From CAYXOX01 sp964466745 (lineage in GTDB: Bacteria > Pseudomonadota > Alphaproteobacteria > Rhodobacterales > Rhodobacteraceae), in NCBI GenBank assembly GCA_964466745.1, contig CAYXOX010000026.1, positions 1-27,561 on the forward strand: a stretch of 27,561 nucleotides of DNA. Reading direction: 5' to 3'. The notes under the pieces were generated by a model. That model was given only the letters and a program-made list of their open reading frames with translations, searched no databases and was not told the origin of the DNA. The translations under genes and the position numbers were made by a program. Position 1 is the first letter of the stretch. Every line of letters begins with the position of its first letter. Shown piece by piece: positions 14,966 through 21,906 of the stretch.

Positions 14966-16986
14966 ATCCGGGCTCCCAGCCGCGTGCCCTCTTCGATGGC
15001 GCGCTTGGCATCCAGCCCTTCCGCACCCGCGGCGCCGCCGATGACGTGAACCTCCGGCGGCGCAGGCAAAGCGGCAAGTTCCCGGGCGAGGCCGGCCCGG
15101 GGCTCCTGCCCCGCGCACAGCACAACGGTGTCGGCCGGCACGAGGTGCCGCGCGCCGTCCCGCAGGATCCAGACGCCTTCGGGTGCGATCCGCTCGTAGC
15201 TGACCCCCGCAAGCATCCGCACACCCTTGGCACGCAGCCGCGCCCGATGGATCCAGCCGGTGGTCTTGCCGAGGGCCCGGCCCGGCTTCTCGTCTCGGCG
15301 CTGCATCAGCGTGACTGCCCGCGCCGGCGGCACCGGGCGCGGCCCCTCGGGCGCGAGGCCACCGCGGTGCAGGGCCGGATCTCCAACACCCCATTCGGCG
15401 GCCCAAAGCGCCGGCGCGAGCGCGGGGCTCGGGCCCTCATGGACGAGAAACTCCGCGACATCGAAACCGATGCCGCCGGCACCCACCACGGCGACGCGCG
15501 GCCCGGCAAGGGCCTGCCCCGAGAGCAGCTCCGCGTAGCTGACAGCCGCCGCTCCCGGCTCCACCGGGATCGCCGGGCGGCGCGGCGTCACCCCCGTGGC
15601 CACGACGACGGCCTCGAACCCGGCAAGCTCCACCGCCGTCGCCTCCCGGCCGAGGCGCTGGCGCACCCGGCGCCTCCGCAGCATCTCGACGTACCAGTCG
15701 ATGAGGCCGTCGAACTCCTCCTTGCCGGGGATGCGCCGAGCGAGCTGCAGCTGCCCGCCGATACGGTCCGCCGCTTCGACGAGCGTCACCTCGTGCCCCC
15801 TCTCGGCGAGCGTCAGCGCCGCGGCGAGCCCGGCGGGCCCGGCACCAGCCACGGCGATCTGCCGTGCGCGCTGCGCCGGGCGCAGCTCGAGTTCCGCCTC
15901 GTGGCAGGCACCCGGGTTGACGAGGCAACTCGTGAGCCGCCCCGTGAAGGTATGGTCGAGACAGGCCTGGTTGCAGGCGATGCAGGGCGCGATCTGGCGT
16001 GCCCTTCCCGCCCGGGCCTTGGCCACGAAGCGGGCGTCGGCCAGCCAGGGGCGGGCAAGGGAAACCATCGCCGCGCCGCCCGAGGCGAGGATCGCCTCCG
16101 CGGCTTCCGGCGTGTTGATCCGGTTCGACGCGATCACCGGCAGGCCGGTTTCCCCGGCCGCCCGCGCCGTGAGCCAGGCGAAGGCGCCGCGCGGCACGCT
16201 GGTGGCGATTGTGGGCACGCGGGATTCGTGCCAGCCGATCCCGGTGTTCAGGAGCGTGGCGCCCGACGCCTCCACCGCACGGGCAAGCCGGGCGGTTTCC
16301 TCCCACGTCGCGCCCTCGGGCACGAGGTCGGCCAGCGAAATGCGGAAGATCAGGATGAAGTCCGGGCCGACCGCCTCGCGGACGCGGCGCACCGCCTCCA
16401 CCGGAAAGCGCATCCGGTTCTCGAAGGAGCCGCCCCAGCTGTCGCTACGCCGGTTGGTGCGGGCGACGAGGAACTGGCTGAGCAGGTAGCCTTCCGAACC
16501 CATCACCTCCACGCCGTCGTAGCCTGCCTCCCGTGCCCGCGCGGCAGCGGTGGCGAAATCGTCCAGCTCGGCCTCGATGCCGGCTTCGTCCAGCGCCGCC
16601 GGCACATGGGGCGAGATCGGGGCGCGCACGGCCGAGGGCGCCACGCAGCCGGGGGCGAGCGCGTAGCGCCCCGCGTGCAGGATCTGCATGGCGATACGCC
16701 CGCCGGCGGCGTGAACAGCCCCGGTGACGCGCCGGTGGCCGGCGATGTCGGCGGGTGAAAAGAGGCCGGCCGCGCCGGGAAAGACCGCGCCCCGCGCATT
16801 GGGCGCCATGCCACCCGTCACGATGAGCCCGGCCTCGCCCTCGGCGCGTTCGGCATAGAAGCGGGCAACCCGGCCCCAGTCGCCCGTTTCCTCGAGCCCG
16901 GTGTGCATGGAGCCCATCAGCACGCGGTTGCGCAGCGTCACGAAGCCGAGGTCGAGCGGCGCGAGCAGATGCGGAAACGCGCTCAC
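14962..16986 (-). CDS. fadH: NADPH-dependent 2,4-dienoyl-CoA reductase FadH-like
   Basis: The 674-residue protein has the FadH/trimethylamine dehydrogenase layout. An N-terminal FMN TIM barrel (about 1-350) opens P-L-D-L-G-F-V-T-L-R-N-R. A 4Fe-4S cluster is bound by the four cysteines in C-I-A-C-N-Q-A-C-L-D and the later S-C-L-V-N-P-G-A-C (about 350-380). A C-terminal FAD/NADPH domain follows (I-A-V-A-G-A-G-P-A-G-L-A-A-A and V-A-V-V-G-A-G-G-I-G-F-D). FadH removes double bonds of unsaturated fatty acids during beta-oxidation; the cysteine region matches the E. coli enzyme closely. The start is GTG at 16986, where the canonical M-S-x-x-P-H-L-L-A-P begins, without a strong binding site. It is followed by the overlapping small membrane protein. 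Confidence 0.92.
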   Translation of the reverse strand: MSAFPHLLAPLDLGFVTLRNRVLMGSMHTGLEETGDWGRVARFYAERAEGEAGLIVTGGMAPNARGAVFPGAAGLFSPADIAGHRRVTGAVHAAGGRIAMQILHAGRYALAPGCVAPSAVRAPISPHVPAALDEAGIEAELDDFATAAARAREAGYDGVEVMGSEGYLLSQFLVARTNRRSDSWGGSFENRMRFPVEAVRRVREAVGPDFILIFRISLADLVPEGATWEETARLARAVEASGATLLNTGIGWHESRVPTIATSVPRGAFAWLTARAAGETGLPVIASNRINTPEAAEAILASGGAAMVSLARPWLADARFVAKARAGRARQIAPCIACNQACLDHTFTGRLTSCLVNPGACHEAELELRPAQRARQIAVAGAGPAGLAAALTLAERGHEVTLVEAADRIGGQLQLARRIPGKEEFDGLIDWYVEMLRRRRVRQRLGREATAVELAGFEAVVVATGVTPRRPAIPVEPGAAAVSYAELLSGQALAGPRVAVVGAGGIGFDVAEFLVHEGPSPALAPALWAAEWGVGDPALHRGGLAPEGPRPVPPARAVTLMQRRDEKPGRALGKTTGWIHRARLRAKGVRMLAGVSYERIAPEGVWILRDGARHLVPADTVVLCAGQEPRAGLARELAALPAPPEVHVIGGAAGAEGLDAKRAIEEGTRLGARM

Positions 16987-17079
16987 GGCTGCTGCGCGCC
17001 CGCCATGCCGGACTCTCCCAGCACCCCTGCTGCTCCCAGCGGAGGGGCCGCACGGGCCGCGATCAGCAGAACCCCCGTG

Positions 17080-17973
17080 TCAGGGCCATTTCGCTTCCGG
17101 CGGCAGGCTCATCAGCACGGCGTTGGCGTCGTGCCCCGTCTCCAGCCCGAACTTGGTGCCGCGGTCGTAGACGAGGTTGTACTCGGCATAGAGGCCGCGG
17201 TGCACGAGCTGCGCTTCCTTCTCTTCCTCCGTCCAGGGCTCGCGCATGTGCCGCTCGGTGACCGGCACGAAGGCCGGAAGGAAGGCCCGGCCCACATCCT
17301 GCGTGAAGGCGAAATCGGCTTCCCAGTCCCCGGTGTTGAGATCGTCGTAGAAGATCCCGCCGACGCCCCGTGCCCGCCCGCGATGGGGCACGAAGAAGTA
17401 CTCGTCGGCCCAGGCCTTGAAGCGTGGATAGATGTCTTCGCCGTGGCGGTCGCAGTGTTCCTTCAGGACGCCGTGGAAGAAGGCGGTGTCCTCGTCGTTC
17501 TCGAGGCAGGGGTTCAGGTCGGAGCCGCCACCGAACCACCAGGCGTGCGGGGTCCAGAACATCCGGGTGTTCATGTGCACCGCGGGCGTGCGGGGGGAAC
17601 GCATGTGCGCCACGAGGCTGATGCCCGAAGCCCAGAAGCGCGGATCGTCCTTCATCCCCGGGATGCCCTTGCGGGCGGCCATGGCCGCCTGCGCCCGCTC
17701 GCCCAGCGTGCCGAAGACGGTGGAGACATTCACGCCCACCTTCTCGAACACCCGGCCCCCGCGCATCACGCTCATCAGGCCGCCGCCGGCGTCGGCGCCA
17801 TCGTCGGAAGCGCGCCGGGTTTCGCTCACCTCGAAGCGCCCCGGGGGCAGCGCGGCGAACGGGCCGCTCTGCTGGGCATCCTCGAGCGCCTCGAACGCGG
17901 CGACGATCTCGTCCCGAAGGCTGCGAAACCACGTGCTCGCCCTCGCCTTCCTGTCGTCGAACATCTCTGTCAT
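17080..17973 (-). CDS. hemF: Oxygen-dependent coproporphyrinogen-III oxidase
   Basis: The 297-residue protein is HemF, which converts coproporphyrinogen III to protoporphyrinogen IX with oxygen in haem and bacteriochlorophyll synthesis. Diagnostic segments are G-G-G-L-M-S-V-M-R-G-G-R-V-F-E-K-V-G-V-N, H-M-N-T-R-M-F, W-W-F-G-G-G-S-D-L-N-P and E-Y-N-L-V-Y-D-R-G-T-K-F-G-L near the C-terminus. Length agrees with the E. coli enzyme (299 residues). The start at 17973 follows GGGAAGG by 3 bases; the next ATG, three codons on, is possible. It diverges from a small lipoprotein gene with about 115 bases between the starts. Confidence 0.97.
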   Translation of the reverse strand: MTEMFDDRKARASTWFRSLRDEIVAAFEALEDAQQSGPFAALPPGRFEVSETRRASDDGADAGGGLMSVMRGGRVFEKVGVNVSTVFGTLGERAQAAMAARKGIPGMKDDPRFWASGISLVAHMRSPRTPAVHMNTRMFWTPHAWWFGGGSDLNPCLENDEDTAFFHGVLKEHCDRHGEDIYPRFKAWADEYFFVPHRGRARGVGGIFYDDLNTGDWEADFAFTQDVGRAFLPAFVPVTERHMREPWTEEEKEAQLVHRGLYAEYNLVYDRGTKFGLETGHDANAVLMSLPPEAKWP

Positions 17974-18013
17974 GGGCCTTCCCGTTGTATTCCATCCAGA
18001 TTCGCTACCATCT

Positions 18014-18042
18014 GTGACGCGCGGCGGCCAATGCGGTATACT
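18014..18042 (+). promoter_or_regulatory. Predicted sigma-70 promoter of the small lipoprotein gene
   Basis: GTGACG (18014-18019) and TATACT (18037-18042) are 17 bases apart. Transcription would start near 18049, about 40 bases before the ATG at 18088. Sequence-based prediction; the -35 matches the consensus at four of six positions. Confidence 0.5.
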
Positions 18043-18087
18043 GCCCGTCCCGGCACGCCCGCCGCCGCTCACAGGAGACACGCCATT

Positions 18088-18483
18088 ATGCCTGCCCGCA
18101 GCTTCCGCCTTCTCGTTCTGGCGGCCCCGCTGATGCTGGCCGCCTGCGCGACACCGAGGACCCAGTGCGAGGCCGCGGCCACGCGCGACCTGCGCATCCT
18201 CAACGACCTCATTGCCGAGACCGAGGCCGTTCTGGAGCGCGGCTACGCGCTCGAGGAGGTCGAGCAGGTGCGCACCCGCGTGACGTTCTGCGCGAGCGAG
18301 GACGGCGAGACGCGGGTGGTGTGCCAGGTTCCCGAGGTGCGCACGGTGGAGCGGCCTTTGGCGGTGAACCTGCGCGAGGAGGCCAACAAGCTCGAGAGCC
18401 TTCTCGAAAAGCGCGAGGAGGTTCGCCGCCGCACCCGGCAGGATCTCGCCGCCTGCGCCGCGCGCTTTCCCGAGACCGGCTGA
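18088..18483 (+). CDS. Small lipoprotein with coiled-coil-like helices, function unknown
   Basis: The 131-residue protein has a lipoprotein signal peptide ending in the lipobox L-A-A-C with the lipidated cysteine at residue 20. The remainder is mostly charged helix: R-D-L-R-I-L-N-D-L-I-A-E-T-E-A-V-L-E-R-G-like, then a middle part with two cysteines (T-F-C-A, V-V-C-Q), and a second helix (E-E-A-N-K-L-E-S-L-L-E-K-R-E-E-V-R-R) with coiled-coil character. Asp is absent at the position after the cysteine (Ala21), which by the +2 rule favours the outer membrane. AGGAGA lies about 9 bases before the ATG at 18088. I recall similar unnamed lipoproteins in Rhodobacteraceae but know of no function. Confidence 0.8.
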   Translation: MPARSFRLLVLAAPLMLAACATPRTQCEAAATRDLRILNDLIAETEAVLERGYALEEVEQVRTRVTFCASEDGETRVVCQVPEVRTVERPLAVNLREEANKLESLLEKREEVRRRTRQDLAACAARFPETG

Positions 18484-18594
18484 ACGGGCGCTGCAGGGCG
18501 CCAATACCGCCAGGGAGGCGGGCAAGAGGCCCCCGTCGACGCGTGGTTGCAGGACGCGCGGCCTCGCGGCGCGCTGCGAAGGCTATACCGCGAC

Positions 18595-18631
18595 GGCCTT
18601 CCGGCAACCTGCGCGCTCCCCACGGAAGGCC
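18595..18631. repeat. 9-bp inverted repeat between the lipoprotein gene and the SDR gene
   Basis: GGCCTTCCG (18595-18603) and CGGAAGGCC (18623-18631) are perfect complements around a 19-base loop, in the roughly 205-base convergent gap. There is no T tract on either side. It may be a barrier between the two converging transcripts or part of an unannotated RNA. Confidence 0.4.
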
Positions 18632-18688
18632 AACCAGCAGCAACACTCCCGGGCACCGGCTGGCCCGACAGAGAACCGCCCGGCGGCC

Positions 18689-19486
18689 TCAGTGCGCGGG
18701 CGCGTTCACCGGGTCGAGCAGGGTGCGGCCGCCGTCCACGGTGATGATCTGGCCCGTGACGAACCCCGCGCCCTCGGACGCAAGAAACTGCACCGCCTCG
18801 GCCACCTCCCGCGGGCTCGCGATGCGCGAGAGCGGTGTATGGTCGGTGATGTCTTCGCGGTAGGCGGCATTCTCCTTCAGGGTGTCCTTCAGGCTTGCGC
18901 TCATGACGCTGCCGAAGGCGACCGAATTCACCCGGATACGATGGCGCGCCAGCGCCACGGCCATGGAGCGCGTCAGCTGGTCGAGCGCTGCGGTGCTCAC
19001 GGAGTAGGCCAGAAGCTCCGGATGCGTGCGCCGCGCGGCGATGGACGAAAGGTTGACGATCGCCCCGGCCACGCCCTCGGTCTCGTCGCCGGCCTGCCGG
19101 ATCATGCGCCGCGCCACGAGCTGCGTCAGCCGGTAGGAGGTCATCAGGTTCTGCTCGATCAGCGTCCTTACCGTCTCGTCCGCCTCGTCGAGCGGATCCG
19201 ACGGAATCACCTGCCGGCTTCCGTTCACGAGGATGTCCACGCGATCGAAGGCATCGACGGTGACCGACAGCAGGTTCGCCAGCGTGAGCCGCTCGCGCAG
19301 ATCGCCCGCGAAGTGGCGGACGGCCGCGCCGTCGAGATCGCTCATGGCCTCGCGCAGATGGGCCTCGTCCTGGTCGGCGAACACCACCTGGGCCCCGGCT
19401 TCCACGAAGTGCTTGCCGATGGCGAGCCCGATCCCGTTGGCGGCGCCGGTGACAATCGCGGTCTTGCCGGCGATCGAGAAGGTCAT
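18689..19486 (-). CDS. SDR family protein with a degenerate active site
   Basis: The 265-residue protein has the classical short-chain dehydrogenase fold: nucleotide-binding T-G-A-A-N-G-I-G at residues 13-20, D61-L in the adenine pocket, and the C-terminal G-Q-I-I-T-V-D-G-G. The catalytic set is incomplete. The usual N-N-A-G is replaced by V-N-G-S (Asn88-Gly89-Ser90). After Ser148 and Tyr161 the Y-x-x-x-K lysine is Thr165 (Y-S-V-S-T). Such a protein may bind NAD(P)H without being a normal oxidoreductase. The start at 19486 follows AAGG by 3 bases. It is the last of a leftward cluster clpS, methyltransferase, SDR, 25 bases after the methyltransferase stop. I recall similar proteins in Rhodobacteraceae with the same lysine missing. 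Confidence 0.85.
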   Translation of the reverse strand: MTFSIAGKTAIVTGAANGIGLAIGKHFVEAGAQVVFADQDEAHLREAMSDLDGAAVRHFAGDLRERLTLANLLSVTVDAFDRVDILVNGSRQVIPSDPLDEADETVRTLIEQNLMTSYRLTQLVARRMIRQAGDETEGVAGAIVNLSSIAARRTHPELLAYSVSTAALDQLTRSMAVALARHRIRVNSVAFGSVMSASLKDTLKENAAYREDITDHTPLSRIASPREVAEAVQFLASEGAGFVTGQIITVDGGRTLLDPVNAPAH

Positions 19487-19511
19487 GTGCCTTGTTCCCC
19501 CATGAGTGTGT

Positions 19512-20534
19512 TCAACCGGCGCGGCGCGCGGACTGCCCCCGGCGCGCGCGGCGCGGCCGTTCGGCGTGGAGCAGCTTGAAGCCGGAGGCGCCACCGATCT
19601 CCGAGTGGCTCTCGAAGAAGGTTTCGAGCGTCTGCTCGTAGGGCAGATGGCGGTTTGCCACCATCCAGAGCGCACCGCGCGGGGCGAGCAGGGCCGCGGC
19701 CGCCTCGATGAAGGCGCGGCCGAGGCCCACGTCGGCGCCCCGGGCGGTGTGGAAGGGCGGGTTCGCGACCACCGCCTCGAACGGCTCGCTGGCGGTGAAG
19801 GCGGTGGCATCGGCCCAGTGGAACCGGGCGCGCGGATCGGAGATGTTGCGGCGCGCGCAATCCAGGGCATCGGCCTCGACCTCCACGAGATGCACCTCTC
19901 GCACGCCCTCCCGGGCGAGCACCGCGGCCGCCAGATAGCCCCATCCCGCCCCGAGATCGGCCACGCGCGGGCCCATCGCCGGCGGCAGCGCCTCGGCGAG
20001 CTGCACCGAGCCAGGATCGGGCCCGTCGGCCGAGAAGAGCCCTGGCGCCGTCACGAAACCGCCCGCGAGCTCGCGGGGCGGGCCGGCCGCCCAGGACGCG
20101 AAATCCCCGGGCGCGGGACGCAGCCAGAAGAGCCGGCCATGGGCTTTCGCGAGCGTTCCCTCGATGGGCGCCTCGCGGCGCATCGCGATGTGGATGCTCC
20201 GGATGCCGCCGGTTTTCTGGCCGTCGACGGCGAGCACTCCCCGGCCGGCAACTGCACGCGCGGCCTGCGCGATCGTGTTGCGGGCAAGCTCCTTCTCGCG
20301 CGGAAGGGCGACAAGGGCGAACGCCGCTTCCGCGGGGGCCTGCCGCGCGGTCCGAAAGCCCTCCGCACTGGCGGCGGCGTCCATCGTTGCGTTGCCCGTG
20401 ACGACGATGGTGCGGTCGCGCGGGAGTTCCGAAATGGCCTGCACGTCGGTGGGGCGAAACACGGCGATCTCCCCGGCATCGGGAAGCGATACGAGCCCCG
20501 CGTCGAGTGCGGCGGTGAGGCGGGAGAAGGTCAC
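19512..20534 (-). CDS. Class I SAM-dependent methyltransferase, RsmC-like
   Basis: The 340-residue protein has the two-domain layout of RsmC, the 16S rRNA guanine-N2 (G1207) methyltransferase. It carries a degenerate N-terminal methyltransferase-like half and a C-terminal catalytic half with the SAM-binding V-A-D-L-G-A-G-W-G-Y and the N-P-P-F-H motif (from Asn258) that marks base-amino methyltransferases. rRNA modification is therefore the likely role; the exact base cannot be read from sequence. The start is GTG at 20534, with no clear binding site and no upstream ATG in the 25-base gap to clpS. It is probably co-transcribed with clpS upstream and the SDR downstream. Confidence 0.82.
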   Translation of the reverse strand: MTFSRLTAALDAGLVSLPDAGEIAVFRPTDVQAISELPRDRTIVVTGNATMDAAASAEGFRTARQAPAEAAFALVALPREKELARNTIAQAARAVAGRGVLAVDGQKTGGIRSIHIAMRREAPIEGTLAKAHGRLFWLRPAPGDFASWAAGPPRELAGGFVTAPGLFSADGPDPGSVQLAEALPPAMGPRVADLGAGWGYLAAAVLAREGVREVHLVEVEADALDCARRNISDPRARFHWADATAFTASEPFEAVVANPPFHTARGADVGLGRAFIEAAAALLAPRGALWMVANRHLPYEQTLETFFESHSEIGGASGFKLLHAERPRRARRGQSARRAG

Positions 20535-20559
20535 GCGGGCGGAGGGCGCGGCGGCGCGC

Positions 20560-20898
20560 CTACTCCTTCTCCATCGTGCACTGCAGCGGGTGCTGGTGCC
20601 GCCGCGCGAAGTCCATCACCTGGGCAACCTTGGTTTCCGCGACCTCGTAGGAAAATACGCCGACCACGGCGATCCCCTTCTTGTGGACGGTCAGCATCAA
20701 CTCGAAGGCCTGGGCATGGCTCATCCCGAAGAAACGCTCGAGCACATGCACCACGAACTCCATCGGGGTGTAGTCGTCGTTCAGGATCAGGACCTTGTAG
20801 AGCGGCGGGCGCTGGGTCTTCTGCCGCGTCTCGAGAGCGATCCCGAGATCGCCGTCTTGCTTGCGTGGCGGATCAGACATCTTTTCGGTGCCGGCCAT
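20560..20898 (-). CDS. clpS: ATP-dependent Clp protease adaptor ClpS
   Basis: The 112-residue protein is ClpS, which delivers N-degron substrates to ClpAP. The core Y-K-V-L-I-L-N-D-D-Y-T-P-M-E-F-V, the helix F-F-G-M-S-H-A-Q-A-F-E-L-M and V-H-K-K-G-I-A-V-V-G-V-F form the canonical fold with the N-end residue pocket. A flexible N-terminal tail of about 30 residues precedes it. clpA is not adjacent here. Start at 20898 gives M-A-G-T-E-K; ATG at 20880 (M-S-D-P-P) is a real alternative, and neither has a strong binding site. It diverges from the HAD hydrolase gene across 77 bases with a likely shared promoter region. Confidence 0.95.
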   Translation of the reverse strand: MAGTEKMSDPPRKQDGDLGIALETRQKTQRPPLYKVLILNDDYTPMEFVVHVLERFFGMSHAQAFELMLTVHKKGIAVVGVFSYEVAETKVAQVMDFARRHQHPLQCTMEKE

Positions 20899-20938
20899 GG
20901 ATGCAGAATACCTCGGATGGGTGTCACGCGGTCGCCCT

Positions 20939-20967
20939 GTTATATAAAACAGGTGACCAAGGTGGAA
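20939..20967 (-). promoter_or_regulatory. Predicted clpS promoter overlapping a CCTGTT/AACAGG inverted repeat
   Basis: On the minus strand TTCCAC (20967-20962) and TATAAC (20944-20939) are 17 bases apart, placing transcription start near 20932, about 34 bases before the clpS ATG. The -10 lies inside a perfect inverted repeat, CCTGTT (20936-20941) and AACAGG (20948-20953) around ATATAA. The AT-rich centre could also serve as the -10 (TATAAA) of the rightward HAD gene. Operator function is a guess. Confidence 0.5.
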
Positions 20968-20975
20968 AGAGGCGG

Positions 20976-21719
20976 ATGGGGGCAGCGGCCGTGGACACGC
21001 GATATTCCGTCATCTGTTTCGATGCCGACGACACCCTGTGGCACAACGAGCGCGCCTTCCGGCTGACCCAGGAGCGATTCCGCGAGCTTCTGTCCGGACA
21101 CGCCGAGACCGCGGATCTCGACTCGCGCCTGCTGGAGGCCGAGCGGCGCAACCTCGGCCACTACGGCTTCGGCGTGAAGGCATTCATGCTCTCGATGATC
21201 GAGACGGCCATCGAGGTCACCGAGCAGCGGGTGCCGGCCTCGGTCATCGCCGAGCTCATCGCGGCCGGGCGGGAGATGCTCGAGCATCCCATCGAGCTGC
21301 TTCCGGCGGCGCGCGAGGCCGTGGAGGTCATGGCCGCCGACCGTCGGCTGGTGCTGATCACGAAGGGCGATCTGCTGGACCAGGAGCGCAAGCTCGCCCA
21401 GTCGGGGCTGGGCGATCACTTCGATGCGGTGGAAATCGTTTCGGAGAAGACGCCGCAGGCCTACGCCGCCATCTTCGCCCGACACGGGATCGACGCGCCG
21501 CGGGCGATGATGGTGGGCAACTCGCTCCGCTCGGATGTGCTGCCGCCGATCGAGATCGGCGCCTGGGGCGTGCACGTGCCCCACGGGCTTACCTGGGCGC
21601 TGGAGCACGCCGACCCGCCCGAGGGGCACCCCCGCTTCGCCCGCATCGAGACCCTGGGGGAGCTTGCCCCGCTCGTGGCGCGGCTGGAAGCGACCGCACC
21701 CGCCAACGGCGAAAGCTGA
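20976..21719 (+). CDS. HAD superfamily hydrolase
   Basis: The 247-residue protein has the four HAD motifs: F-D-A-D-D-T-L-W with nucleophile Asp16 and acid Asp18, L-I-T-K-G-D (motif II threonine), S-E-K-T-P (motif III lysine), and V-G-N-S-L-R-S-D-V (motif IV aspartate). A helical cap lies between motifs I and II (about residues 25-115), as in subclass I phosphatases such as YjjG and phosphoglycolate phosphatase. The substrate cannot be named. Cytoplasmic. The start at 20976 follows AGAGG by a few bases; the frame extends far upstream but only this start lies after the promoter region. It diverges from clpS. Confidence 0.88.
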   Translation: MGAAAVDTRYSVICFDADDTLWHNERAFRLTQERFRELLSGHAETADLDSRLLEAERRNLGHYGFGVKAFMLSMIETAIEVTEQRVPASVIAELIAAGREMLEHPIELLPAAREAVEVMAADRRLVLITKGDLLDQERKLAQSGLGDHFDAVEIVSEKTPQAYAAIFARHGIDAPRAMMVGNSLRSDVLPPIEIGAWGVHVPHGLTWALEHADPPEGHPRFARIETLGELAPLVARLEATAPANGES

Positions 21720-21838
21720 TCGGGACGCGATCGCCGATCTGGTAGCCGCGTGGCGCAGAACCCCAAGACTTGCGATATTCAGTGCGCTTAAAGCTCCGGA
21801 AACCTCCGATATTTCACCCTTTTTTTTGAAGCGCGCTG

Positions 21839-21847
21839 TGCTAGACT
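21839..21847 (+). promoter_or_regulatory. Extended -10 promoter candidate for the D-Ala-D-Ala carboxypeptidase gene
   Basis: TGCTAGACT (TG 21839-21840, TAGACT 21842-21847) has the extended -10 form; the -35 region falls in the T8 run (21820-21827), which is unusual in this GC-rich DNA. Transcription would start near 21854. Confidence 0.4.
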
Positions 21848-21875
21848 GCCCACGGCAGAGAATGACCGCCCGAAA

Positions 21876-21905
21876 CGAGGCGGCACGAGGCAGATCGAGG
21901 CAGAC
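21876..21905 (+). repeat. Three near-tandem 10-bp units in the carboxypeptidase leader
   Basis: CGAGGCGGCA, CGAGGCAGAT and CGAGGCAGAC follow each other exactly (21876-21905). Each carries the GAGG ribosome-binding core, and the last is placed 6 bases before the GTG at 21907. Confidence 0.7.
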
Positions 21906-21906
21906 G

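Noticed and set aside
14434..16758. Very long rightward frame opposite fadH
   Set aside because: It is the antisense shadow of fadH and lysR; the minus-strand proteins carry complete, recognised motifs.
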